In this document: positions 1 to 6,744 of the stretch, piece by piece
Numbering within the stretch: position 1 is the first letter of the stretch
Layout: the number at the start of each line of letters is the position of its first letter
Assembly: GCA_003489165.1 (NCBI GenBank)
Contig: DNJG01000163.1
Location: 1 to 20,579, forward strand
Length of the DNA stretch: 20,579 nt
Source: Nitrospinota bacterium
Lineage (GTDB): Bacteria > Nitrospinota > Nitrospinia > UBA9942
Reading direction: 5' to 3'
The notes under the pieces: generated by a model
Told to the model about the DNA's origin: nothing
Databases searched by the model: none
What the model saw: only the letters and a program-made list of their open reading frames with translations
Made by a program: the position numbers and the translations under genes

Positions 1-930
1 GGTGGATGTCCTCGGAACAGCCCCAGGCATATTTGTTACACAGTAGTGAATAACACCATCCACTACAAAAATAGGGTTACTGTGAGATGTTGGTTTTGAT
101 GTCTCAATACATCCGCCCTGGTCAATTGATACATCCACAATAACCGAGCCCTCTTTCATATCTGAGAGCATTCCCCGTGTAACAAGAAAGGGTGCCCTTG
201 CACCGGGTATTAAAACCGCACCTATGACTAAATCAGCCTCTTTTATAGATTCCATTATATTATGGCTGTCTGACATCAGTGTCCTTATTCTTCCTCCAAA
301 TATATCGTCAAGATAACGGAGTCTGTAAAGACTTGCATCAAGTATGGTTACAGTAGCTCCTGTCCCGATTGCCATCTTTGCTGCATTTGTTCCGACTATG
401 CCGCCGCCAATTATAGTTACTTTACCCGGGGCAACTCCGGGGACGCCTCCGAGGAGTATGCCTCTCCCTCCTTTTTCCCTCTCAAGATATTTTGCTCCCT
501 CCTGTATAGACATCCTCCCTGCAATTTCACTCATTGGAATTAAAAGGGGCAGGGAACCATCATCAAGCTGAACTGTCTCATAAGCTATGGCTATAATCTT
601 TCTTTCAAGGAGAGCCTTTGTCAAATCAGGGGCAGGTGCAAGATGGAGATAGGTATAAAGTATCTGTCCTTCTCTTAGCATGTCATACTCGGAAGGCAGA
701 GGCTCCTTCACCTTCATAATCATGTCAGCCCTGAGGTATACATCTTTTGCAGAGGGGACTATTTCAGCACCCTCAAACTCATATTCTGAATTTGATATGC
801 CACTGCCTAATCCAGCACCGTCTTCTATGATGACCTTATGTCCTGCCAGGACAAGTGACCTTACCCCTGAAGGGACAATGCCTACCCTGTATTCATCTTT
901 TTTTATTTCTTTTGGTATGCCTATTATCAT
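1..930 (-). CDS. ald: Alanine dehydrogenase, C-terminal part missing
   Basis: NAD-dependent oxidative deamination of L-alanine to pyruvate and ammonium (reversible), in the cytoplasm. The minus-strand frame is open from an ATG at 930 to the window edge, giving 310 residues of a family usually about 370 long; the C-terminus lies outside the window. Visible family marks: an MIIGIPKEIK start, the pyruvate-binding Lys75 in MKVKEP, catalytic His96 in LHLAP, a Rossmann glycine motif in TIIGGGIVGTNAA, and the conserved stretches SIDQGGC and NMPGAVPRTST just before the edge. The product is certain at family level because both catalytic positions fall at the numbering known for AlaDH. The gene reads in the same direction as the diheme cytochrome upstream of it, with an 81-base gap that holds an inverted repeat. 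Confidence 0.95.
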   Translation of the reverse strand, partial: MIIGIPKEIKKDEYRVGIVPSGVRSLVLAGHKVIIEDGAGLGSGISNSEYEFEGAEIVPSAKDVYLRADMIMKVKEPLPSEYDMLREGQILYTYLHLAPAPDLTKALLERKIIAIAYETVQLDDGSLPLLIPMSEIAGRMSIQEGAKYLEREKGGRGILLGGVPGVAPGKVTIIGGGIVGTNAAKMAIGTGATVTILDASLYRLRYLDDIFGGRIRTLMSDSHNIMESIKEADLVIGAVLIPGARAPFLVTRGMLSDMKEGSVIVDVSIDQGGCIETSKPTSHSNPIFVVDGVIHYCVTNMPGAVPRTST

Positions 931-958
931 AAGTTATTAAGCCAAGTAATAAATAGGT

Positions 959-989
959 AAAGGTAAAGACAGAGAAAATCTTTACCTTT
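959..989 (-). terminator. Perfect 10-bp inverted repeat, possible terminator
   Basis: AAAGGTAAAG (959-968) is perfectly complemented by CTTTACCTTT (980-989) around an 11-base loop. It lies about 23 bases past the stop of the minus-strand cytochrome gene and 29 bases before the ald start. There is no clear run of T after the stem on the minus strand, so a terminator is only one reading; a protein-binding dyad ahead of ald is equally possible. Confidence 0.35.
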
Positions 990-1011
990 ATAAGATTGCA
1001 GGGGTTTGGGA

Positions 1012-1782
1012 TTACTTTACACGCTCAGGCTCATGACAGGCTACACAGAGTTCATTCAATGATTTTTTGAACGACTCAGCATCAAATACTTTTCTCTCTT
1101 TAATATTTTTCTGTGCATCTTCATTGAGTTTCACAAAATCTTTCATGCGGCGGATAAAACCATCCCTGTCTAAAATAATACCTGAAGGTCCCTTTTCGGG
1201 GAAGATACCTTCAAGCAAGCCAAGATAAAAATTAATCAATTTGAGATACTCTTCTGTCTCATTAAACTCCTTGTTTTCTGAATAAATCCTTGCAGTTTTA
1301 AAGTCTTCAGATATTTTATGCATATATTCCTGAAAGGTGGGTTCTATGCCTTCACCAGGCTCTTTAAAAAGATATTTATTCTTTGTCCCTTCGTGGCATC
1401 CGACACACATGCGGAATATTTCATCTGATTGTTTATTTATTTCCTTTAATTCTCTCTTCCGGACTGCATCTCTAAGAGATGACATCTTCTGTTTGAGCTC
1501 ATTTAATCTTTTATTAATAACTTCCTTATCCAGTTTCATCCCGTCCATATTATAATCGGGTATAAAAGCTGGGACTTCTTTGAGATTTTCTAAGACATGT
1601 TTGAGAAATATATCAGAAATATCATATTTCTTTAAAGAGTAGCTGATTCGTGCATGGGTATAATTATCTAAAACATGATGCATTGTATGCTTAAACTTAT
1701 ATGAAGATGTCTCGGCAGATATTAAAGTAATGCCAAATAAAATCAAGACAGATGCAATAAGGGTAATTAAAATATTTTTCAT
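1012..1782 (-). CDS. Exported diheme cytochrome with tandem cytochrome c'-like repeats
   Basis: A 256-residue protein with a signal peptide (residues 1 to about 23, ending LISA) and two CXXCH heme motifs, CVGCH at 126-130 and CVACH at 246-250. Residues 30-130 and 150-250 are the same length and align without a gap at an offset of 120: F30/F150, MH34-35/MH154-155, ARI44-46/ARI164-166, P75/P195, LD84-85/LD204-205, R92/R212. Each unit is mostly helical in appearance with its heme motif at the C-terminal end, as in the cytochrome c'/c-556 four-helix family; that assignment is inference. The open frame extends 12 codons further upstream, but the ATG at 1782 has a GGAGG five bases ahead and begins the signal peptide. 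Likely a periplasmic electron carrier or heme sensor; partner unknown. It is divergent from purL. Confidence 0.8.
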   Translation of the reverse strand: MKNILITLIASVLILFGITLISAETSSYKFKHTMHHVLDNYTHARISYSLKKYDISDIFLKHVLENLKEVPAFIPDYNMDGMKLDKEVINKRLNELKQKMSSLRDAVRKRELKEINKQSDEIFRMCVGCHEGTKNKYLFKEPGEGIEPTFQEYMHKISEDFKTARIYSENKEFNETEEYLKLINFYLGLLEGIFPEKGPSGIILDRDGFIRRMKDFVKLNEDAQKNIKERKVFDAESFKKSLNELCVACHEPERVK

Positions 1783-1830
1783 TTTATCCTCCATTAATTT
1801 ACGAATGAAATTTACCATTGAGAAAAATAT

Positions 1831-1860
1831 TTGTCAATTGAAAATCTCATCTGTTAAAAT
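1831..1860 (+). promoter_or_regulatory. Sigma-70 type promoter candidate for purL
   Basis: TTGTCA (1831-1836) and TAAAAT (1855-1860) are 18 bases apart, 24 bases before the GTG start of purL, in a 102-base divergent gap. An AAAGGAGG ribosome-binding site follows at about 1875-1882. No riboswitch-like fold was recognised in this short leader. Confidence 0.4.
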
Positions 1861-1884
1861 GGCTTAAGACCTTAAAGGAGGATT

Positions 1885-4221
1885 GTGAGCAAAAAAAACC
1901 TATTAAACTTATATCGCAGGCCTGCCCTTTCTTCATATAAAGAAGATAATCTTGTTAAAATATTTAGAGAGAAGGTAATCCCTGATACTGATACTATTGA
2001 GACTGAGTTTTGTTTCAATATAGATGTATCAGAACCGCTTACCGATAAAGAACTTAATACCTTGAGATGGCTTTTGTCAGAGACCTTTGAACCGGAGAAT
2101 TTTTCTTCTCAGAGTTTTTTAACTCAAAATCCCCCCTCTCCCCCCTTTGAAAAGGGGGGGCGGGAGGGATTTATTATTGAAGTAGGTCCAAGAATGAACT
2201 TCACAACTGCGTGGTCAACAAATGTTGTATCAGTTTGTCATGCCTGCGGACTAACTAAGATTAAGAGAATAGAGAGGTCAAGGAGATATTTAATCAGAAG
2301 TCAGAAGTCAGAAGTCAGAAGTCAGAATTTATCAGAGTTTTTAAGTCTTGTCCATGACAGGATGACGGAGTGCCAATATCAAGAGCCTCTCAAGACATTT
2401 GAAACAGGGATAAAGCCTGAGACTGTATATACCATTCCACTTTTAGAGGAAGGCAAATCAGCCCTCGCAAAGGTTAATCAGAAGATGGGGCTTGGGCTTG
2501 ATGAGTGGGATATTGATTATTACTACAATCTGTTCGTAAATGAACTTAAGAGAAATCCAACAAATGTAGAATGTTTTGATTTGAGCCAGTCTAACAGCGA
2601 ACATTCCCGACACTGGTTTTTTAGAGGGAGACTCATACTTGATGGAAAAGAGATTTCAGAAAACCTCATGCAGATTGTCAAAGAACCGTATAAGAGGAAT
2701 CCTAATAACAGTATCATTGCATTTAAAGATAATTCAAGTGCCATCAGGGGATATAAAATTCAAACCATGCTCCCGGCAAACAGCTTTCAGCCTTCAGCTT
2801 TCAGCATTAGAGAAGTTACATATCACATAATCTTTACAGCCGAGACCCATAACTTTCCTTCGGGTGTTGCACCATTTCCGGGGGCAGAGACAGGGACAGG
2901 TGGAAGAATCAGGGATGTCCATGCGACTGGAAAGGGGAGTATTGTTGTTGCAGGGACTGCCGCCTACTGTGTGGGAAATCTCCGGATTCCAGATTATCCC
3001 CTCCCATGGGAAGATGACTCTTTCATTTATCCGAAAAATCTTGCATCGCCTCTGCAGATAGAGATTGAGGCGAGTAATGGTGCATCAGATTACGGGAATA
3101 AGTTTGGTGAGCCTTTAATACAGGGTTTTACGAGGTCATTCGGGTTAAGGCTTCCAGACGGGGAAAGACGTGAATGGATAAAGCCCATCATGTTTACAGG
3201 CGGGGTTGGGCAGATAGATGACAGGCATATTAAAAAAGATACCCCTTCAAAAAATATGGTAGTTGTTAAGGTTGGAGGACCGGCATATCGCATAGGGATG
3301 GGCGGCGGCTCTGCATCAAGTATGGTTCATGGGGAAAATATAGAGGAATTGGATTTTAACGCAGTCCAGCGCGGTGATGCAGAGATGGAGCAGAAGCTAA
3401 ACAGGGTCATAAGGGGGTCTGTTGAACTTGGCGATGAAAACCCTATTGCGAGTATCCATGACCAGGGTGCAGGCGGAAACTGTAATGTGGTTAAGGAGAT
3501 TGTCTATCCAGCAGGTGCAAAAATCAATATAAGAAAGATAATAGTCGGTGATAATACATTGTCAGTCCTTGAAATATGGGGTGCGGAGTATCAGGAGCAG
3601 GATGCAGTCCTCATATATTCAGATAGGATTGATATGTTCAGAGAGTTATGTGAAAGAGAAAAACTTCCTTTTTCAATAATAGGGGATATTACAGGTGATG
3701 GTTATATTGTCCTCTATGATGAACTTGACGGCTCAACACCTGGAAATCTTAATCTTGAAAAGGTTTTGGGTGATATGCCCCAGAAGACCTTTAACCTTGA
3801 ACGCATCCCTATAAAAAAAGTTCCTCTATCACTTGTCACTCATCACTCATCACTCATCACTCATTTAGATAGGGTTTTAAGGCTTGTATCAGTAGGTTCA
3901 AAGAGATTTCTCACAAGCAAGGTTGACAGGTCTGTAACAGGTTTAATAGCAAGACAGCAGTGTGCGGGACCATTACAACTTACTGTCTCAGATGTGGCAG
4001 TCATAGCACAGAGCCATTTTGGATTGACAGGTGCAGCTATTTCAATTGGAGAACAGCCTATCAAGGGACTTATCAACCCTTCTGCAATGGCGAGGATGAG
4101 TGTCGGCGAGGCATTAACAAATATTGTCTGGGCAAGGATAAGTGCACTCCCTGATATAAGATGTTCTGGAAACTGGATGTGGGCAGCGAAAGCTCCCCGG
4201 AGAGGGTGCAAGGCTTTATGA
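1885..4221 (+). CDS. purL: PurL fragment 1: N-terminal and first synthetase half
   Basis: The 778-codon first open segment covers the PurS-like N-terminal domain, the linker and the first AIR-synthase-like half. It includes the FGAR/ATP-site motifs TAETHNFPSG and PGAETGTGGRIRD (about 2840-2915), KVGGPAYRIGMGGGSASS (about 3268-3320) and HDQGAGGNCN (about 3460). The start of the second half follows, with SKVDRSVTGLIARQQCAGPLQ split over about 3915-3980. After the extra A at 4189-4191 the frame runs 10 codons in the wrong register and stops at 4219-4221. On its own it would lack half of the synthetase and all of the glutaminase. Confidence 0.85.
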   Translation: MSKKNLLNLYRRPALSSYKEDNLVKIFREKVIPDTDTIETEFCFNIDVSEPLTDKELNTLRWLLSETFEPENFSSQSFLTQNPPSPPFEKGGREGFIIEVGPRMNFTTAWSTNVVSVCHACGLTKIKRIERSRRYLIRSQKSEVRSQNLSEFLSLVHDRMTECQYQEPLKTFETGIKPETVYTIPLLEEGKSALAKVNQKMGLGLDEWDIDYYYNLFVNELKRNPTNVECFDLSQSNSEHSRHWFFRGRLILDGKEISENLMQIVKEPYKRNPNNSIIAFKDNSSAIRGYKIQTMLPANSFQPSAFSIREVTYHIIFTAETHNFPSGVAPFPGAETGTGGRIRDVHATGKGSIVVAGTAAYCVGNLRIPDYPLPWEDDSFIYPKNLASPLQIEIEASNGASDYGNKFGEPLIQGFTRSFGLRLPDGERREWIKPIMFTGGVGQIDDRHIKKDTPSKNMVVVKVGGPAYRIGMGGGSASSMVHGENIEELDFNAVQRGDAEMEQKLNRVIRGSVELGDENPIASIHDQGAGGNCNVVKEIVYPAGAKINIRKIIVGDNTLSVLEIWGAEYQEQDAVLIYSDRIDMFRELCEREKLPFSIIGDITGDGYIVLYDELDGSTPGNLNLEKVLGDMPQKTFNLERIPIKKVPLSLVTHHSSLITHLDRVLRLVSVGSKRFLTSKVDRSVTGLIARQQCAGPLQLTVSDVAVIAQSHFGLTGAAISIGEQPIKGLINPSAMARMSVGEALTNIVWARISALPDIRCSGNWMWAAKAPRRGCKAL
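2127..2172. repeat. C/G-rich imperfect palindrome inside purL
   Basis: An AAATCCC left end pairs with GGGATTT at the right end, and CCCCCCTTT (2140-2148) pairs with AAAGGGGGG (2151-2159) around the centre. It is read in frame as NPPSPPFEKGGREGF, codons 81-96 of purL, a peptide typical of dispersed REP-like palindromes in several bacterial phyla (recalled knowledge, not searched). The peptide lies between poorly conserved N-terminal sequence and the conserved EVGPRMNF stretch. Confidence 0.7.
2294..2327 (+). repeat. Heptamer tandem array TCAGAAG in purL
   Basis: Four exact copies of TCAGAAG followed by six bases of a fifth, 34 bases in all. Because 7 is not a multiple of 3, three units encode a 7-residue cycle, seen here as RSQKSEVRSQ (purL codons 137-148). 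It interrupts the region between RRYLI and the conserved LVHDRMTE. Confidence 0.95.
2781..2808 (+). repeat. Heptamer array CAGCTTT in purL
   Basis: Four 7-base units: CAGCTTT, CAGCCTT, CAGCTTT, CAGCATT. Read as SFQPSAFSI, codons 299-308, just before the conserved TAETHNFP motif of the synthetase. Confidence 0.85.
3836..3863 (+). repeat. Heptamer array TCACTCA in purL
   Basis: Four exact copies of TCACTCA, read as VTHHSSLITH at codons 651-660, immediately before the conserved RVLRLVSVGSKRF segment that opens the second synthetase half. Confidence 0.95.
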
Positions 4222-4234
4222 TGCGGCAGTCGCA

Positions 4235-4624
4235 ATGAGGGATATGATGCTTGAGCTTGGTATTGCTGTGGATGGAGGTAAAGATAGTCTTTCAATGGCG
4301 GCACAGGTGAGGCACCCCTCAGGCAAGACAGAGACTGTAAAATCTCCCGGAACTCTTGTTATCTCCGCCTACGCCCCATGCCCTGATATTACAAAGGTTG
4401 TTACTCCTGATTTAAAGATGCCGGGAAGGAGTAAATTAATCTATATAGACTTAGGAAATGGGAAAAATCGCCTTGGTGGGTCAGCACTTGCACAATGCTA
4501 TAAACAGATAGGTGATGAATCCCCGGATGTAGATGACCCTGCAATCTACTTAAAAGATACTTTTAATGTAATTCAGTATTTTATTGATAAAGGGTTGATA
4601 TCTATCAGGACACGACAGGAGTGA
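4235..4624 (+). CDS. purL: PurL fragment 2: second synthetase half
   Basis: The middle segment between the two frameshifts. PurL similarity in this frame really begins at 4190 (KLPGEGARLYDAA), upstream of the first ATG at 4235, so that ATG is not a natural start. It holds ELGIAVDGGKDSLSMAA and the conserved VISAYAPCPDITK region, and ends in the wrong register a few codons after the extra A at 4604. It has no ribosome-binding site and would not form a domain alone. Confidence 0.75.
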   Translation: MRDMMLELGIAVDGGKDSLSMAAQVRHPSGKTETVKSPGTLVISAYAPCPDITKVVTPDLKMPGRSKLIYIDLGNGKNRLGGSALAQCYKQIGDESPDVDDPAIYLKDTFNVIQYFIDKGLISIRTRQE

Positions 4625-4643
4625 TGGCGGACTTATTACAACA

Positions 4644-5900
4644 TTGCTTGAAATGGCATTTTCAGGAAATTGTGGAATAGAGATAAACATAAATCAGAAG
4701 TCAGAAGTCAGAAGTCAGAAGCCAGAAGAAGAAATAATAGGAACATTATTTTCTGAGGAGCTTGGGTTAGTGATTGAGTATCTCCCTGAAAGTGAAATGG
4801 AGATAGTATCAGAACTTAAAAAATACAATATTCCCTCTCAAATCATTGGCAAGACTTTACAGGAAAAACAAATCAAGATAAATCTCCGCACTCCATACTC
4901 CGCACTCCTCACTTTATTAGATGAAGACATGAGAGTCTTAAGGGGAATCTGGGAGGAGACGAGTCATCAACTAAATATGCTCCAGACAAATCCTGAATGT
5001 GTCCTTGAAGAAAAAGAGGCTATCTATGATAGACGAGAACCATCATATAAAATTACATTCACACCTGAACAGACTCCTGAAGTTATTATAAAGAAAAAGG
5101 TTAAACCTCCTGTAGCAATTATCCGTGAGGAGGGGAGTAATGGAGACAGGGAGATGACTTCGGCGTTTTACATGGCAGGGTTTGAGACATGGGATGTAAC
5201 AATGACAGACTTAATGAATGACAGGATAACCCTCGCACAGTTTAAAGGCATAGCGTTTGTAGGAGGCTTTAGTTATGCAGATGTCCTTGACTCAGCCAAA
5301 GGATGGGCAGGCGTTATAAGATTCAATAAAAAACTCTATGAGCAATTCCAAAAATTTTATAACAGGACTGATACATTCAGTCTTGGTATATGTAATGGCT
5401 GTCAATTAATGGCTTTGCTCGGCTGGGTTCCTTGGCAGGGGATAGCAGGTAAATTTCAGCCTCGGTTTATTCATAATAAATCAGGAAGACTGGAATCTCG
5501 GTTTGCCACAGTGAAGATTCTTGAGAGCCCTTCTGTTATGTTAAAAGGTATGGAAGGCTCTATTTTGGGAGTATGGGTAAATCATGGAGAGGGCTTTGCC
5601 CATTTCCCTGATGAAAAAACGCAAAAAGAAGTAATTGATAAAAAACTTGCACCTGTCAGATACACAGATGACAGCGGTGAGATTACGGAAAAATACCCCT
5701 TCAATCCAAATGGCTCACCCCTTGGTATTGCATCACTATGCACACCCGATGGCAGGCACATTGCCATGATGTCCCACCCTGAAAGGACATTCCTCAAATG
5801 GCAGTGGGCATGGATGCCAGAGAATTTAAAGAAGAACCTTAAAGCATCCCCCTGGCTCAAGATGTTCCAGAATGCAAGGGAGTGGTGCGAGGGGAAATAA
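4644..5900 (+). CDS. purL: PurL fragment 3: end of synthetase plus glutaminase domain
   Basis: PurL similarity in this frame begins at 4605 (SGHDRSDGGLITT), before the first usable TTG at 4644. The segment completes the second synthetase half and contains the whole class I glutamine amidotransferase domain from about 5100 (VAIIREEGSNGDREM). The nucleophile is Cys coded at 5391-5393 in LGICNGCQ, and the His/Glu pair of the triad is in SHPER, with His coded at 5775-5777 and Glu at 5781-5783. All catalytic glutaminase residues are intact. It ends at a TAA 89 bases from the convergent hemerythrin gene. Confidence 0.8.
   Translation: MLEMAFSGNCGIEININQKSEVRSQKPEEEIIGTLFSEELGLVIEYLPESEMEIVSELKKYNIPSQIIGKTLQEKQIKINLRTPYSALLTLLDEDMRVLRGIWEETSHQLNMLQTNPECVLEEKEAIYDRREPSYKITFTPEQTPEVIIKKKVKPPVAIIREEGSNGDREMTSAFYMAGFETWDVTMTDLMNDRITLAQFKGIAFVGGFSYADVLDSAKGWAGVIRFNKKLYEQFQKFYNRTDTFSLGICNGCQLMALLGWVPWQGIAGKFQPRFIHNKSGRLESRFATVKILESPSVMLKGMEGSILGVWVNHGEGFAHFPDEKTQKEVIDKKLAPVRYTDDSGEITEKYPFNPNGSPLGIASLCTPDGRHIAMMSHPERTFLKWQWAWMPENLKKNLKASPWLKMFQNAREWCEGK
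4694..4728 (+). repeat. Second TCAGAAG heptamer array in purL
   Basis: Four exact TCAGAAG units and one CCAGAAG. It has the same unit as the array at 2294, about 2.4 kb away, and is read as QKSEVRSQKPE. It follows the conserved FSGNCGIEI stretch, where homologs have a variable segment. Confidence 0.95.
4884..4911 (+). repeat. Heptamer array CTCCGCA in purL
   Basis: Four 7-base units: CTCCGCA, CTCCATA, CTCCGCA, CTCCTCA. Read in frame as LRTPYSALLT, ahead of the conserved LRGIWEETS region. Confidence 0.85.
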
Positions 5901-5937
5901 TCCCCCGCCAGTTTTTAGAAGATAACGACGTAGTGGT

Positions 5938-5988
5938 CATCTGCGAGCTACGGATGAGGGAGGCAGATGCATCGCTTTATTAGCTCGC
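5938..5988. repeat. Two overlapping inverted repeats between convergent genes
   Basis: CATCTGC (5938-5944) pairs with GCAGATG (5963-5969), and GCGAGCTA (5943-5950) pairs perfectly with TAGCTCGC (5981-5988). The stems share bases 5943-5944, so they exclude each other. The block fills the gap between the purL stop and the hemerythrin stop. No T-run follows either stem, so a classic terminator is not supported. Confidence 0.55.
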
Positions 5989-5989
5989 G

Positions 5990-6397
5990 TTATGTGATAT
6001 TTCGCTCCTTGAAGAAAGAACTGTATCTCATGTCTATTGTCAGAATATGGTTCGTCCACCAGTCATTTAGATAGAGAAGGATTTCCTCAGGTACTGAAGT
6101 CTTATATCGCATCGTATCCAGACAGAAAGCAGCCGTTTTCTTGCAAAAGACCGCGTGCTCCTCCTTATGACTCAAGAGCTCAGGGTATGCGTGCTGTGCG
6201 AGGAGTTGCTCCTCCGTCTCGAAGTGTTCCTCCGCGTACTTAGTCATTCTCGTCAGGGTCTCCGAGATTGGCTCGGAACGAATGTCTGGCTCGACGTTCT
6301 CTATAAGCAGATTGATCATGTCAATGATGCGACTGTGCTGCTCATCGAGTTTCGCAACGCCGACACTAAACGACTGACCCCAATGTATCTTCTCCAC
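5990..6397 (-). CDS. Bacteriohemerythrin
   Basis: A 135-residue single-domain hemerythrin, a cytosolic four-helix protein that binds O2 at a non-heme di-iron site and serves in oxygen storage, delivery or sensing. All seven expected ligands are visible: His21 (LDEQH), His58 and Glu62 (EEHFETEE), His77 and His81 (SHKEEH), His117 and Asp122 (NHILTID). Start is GTG at 6397 with AAGGAG seven bases ahead. It is convergent with purL and divergent from the HAD gene, so it is transcribed alone. Base composition is unlike the neighbours: by hand count 6181-6240 has 36 G/C of 60 and 6241-6300 has 32 of 60, against 16 of 60 for 7021-7080 in the HAD gene. This suggests recent acquisition. In a cytochrome-rich organism an O2-handling role fits. 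Confidence 0.93.
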   Translation of the reverse strand: MEKIHWGQSFSVGVAKLDEQHSRIIDMINLLIENVEPDIRSEPISETLTRMTKYAEEHFETEEQLLAQHAYPELLSHKEEHAVFCKKTAAFCLDTMRYKTSVPEEILLYLNDWWTNHILTIDMRYSSFFKERNIT

Positions 6398-6590
6398 GTT
6401 CTATCTCCTTTTCACAGGTCTAACTTTTACCATTCCTTAATTAAAAAACAACAATATTACATGAGATCCTTGCGTGTATTGCATTCTTGGTATTTATGGC
6501 AGATTTTAAACCTTAAAAAGATAGACTGTCAATAGAAATTACTTCCCTTTTTCTTTTGTTTTTATGCAAACTATCATCTGTAAAGGCACG

Positions 6591-6641
6591 TCAGACTGTA
6601 AACAGGATTACCAAAAAAACTGGCATAATTATTCTTTTCAT
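6591..6641 (-). other. 16-codon leader-like small ORF or gene remnant
   Basis: On the minus strand ATG at 6641 has GGAGG five bases ahead and reads MKRIIMPVFLVILFTV, then TGA at 6591-6593. This looks like the start of a signal peptide. Past the TGA the same frame stays open for 25 more codons (RAFTDDSLHKNKRK and onward) to TAA at 6513-6515. It may be the 5' stub of a decayed secreted protein or a tiny membrane peptide. It sits in the 347-base divergent gap 6398-6744, which otherwise shows only a promoter candidate for the HAD gene. Confidence 0.35.
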
Positions 6642-6672
6642 AAACACCTCCAATACTTATTTGCTGATATTC

Positions 6673-6699
6673 TTGACTTAAATATCGGCATTTTATAAA
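6673..6699 (+). promoter_or_regulatory. Promoter candidate for the HAD-rsmE-purH cluster
   Basis: TTGACT (6673-6678) and TATAAA (6694-6699) with a 15-base spacer (16-17 if the -10 is shifted by one or two), 45 bases before the ATG at 6745. A second TATAAT lies at 6727-6732 without a good -35. Confidence 0.35.
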
Positions 6700-6744
6700 T
6701 TAGGTATTAGTGAAAAAGAGAAAATCTATAATTGTATAAATAAT

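Larger units (their letters stand above)
1885..5900 (+). pseudogene. purL: Long-form FGAM synthase (PurL/PFAS type), two frameshifts
   Basis: Phosphoribosylformylglycinamidine synthase, the ATP- and glutamine-dependent fourth step of purine synthesis, with synthetase and glutaminase fused in one chain. The coding region would be about 1337 residues after correcting two single-base insertions, close to human PFAS (1338) and E. coli PurL (1295). The first is an extra A in the AAA at 4189-4191: removing it restores the WMWAAKLPGEGARLYDA reading. The second is an extra A at 4604: removing it restores ISSGHDRSDGG. No other stop interrupts the frame. The GTG start at 1885 has a strong AAGGAGG. The sequence follows the animal PFAS type in many motifs (NSEHSRHWFF, EEGSNGDREM, GFSYADVL). 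Five heptamer arrays and one GC-rich palindrome lie in frame. The breaks may be sequencing errors or real recent lesions; the sequence alone cannot tell. Confidence 0.93.

Noticed and set aside
1783..1884. Purine riboswitch ahead of purL
   Set aside because: The predicted leader is only about 20 bases and the gap shows no aptamer-like pairing.
3861..4304. 147-codon minus-strand ORF
   Set aside because: It is antisense to strongly conserved PurL sequence, with no family features and no ribosome-binding site.
4189..4610. Programmed +1 frameshifting in purL
   Set aside because: Neither site has a known slippery pattern, and two independent programmed shifts in one enzyme would be exceptional. 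Extra single bases from mutation or sequencing are simpler.
2294..4911. CRISPR array from the regular repeats
   Set aside because: Units are 7 bases, directly adjacent without spacers, and lie inside an open reading frame.
4235..5900. Fragments 2 and 3 as separate natural genes (split PurL subunits)
   Set aside because: Similarity to PurL begins before each possible start codon, the breaks cut inside conserved motifs rather than at domain borders, and no ribosome-binding sites precede them.
6155..6535. 126-codon plus-strand ORF overlapping the hemerythrin gene
   Set aside because: It is antisense to an intact hemerythrin with all iron ligands; the predicted protein has no recognisable features.
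6591..6593. TGA of the small leader ORF read as selenocysteine
   Set aside because: No SECIS-like stem is evident after it and no selenoprotein family matches.
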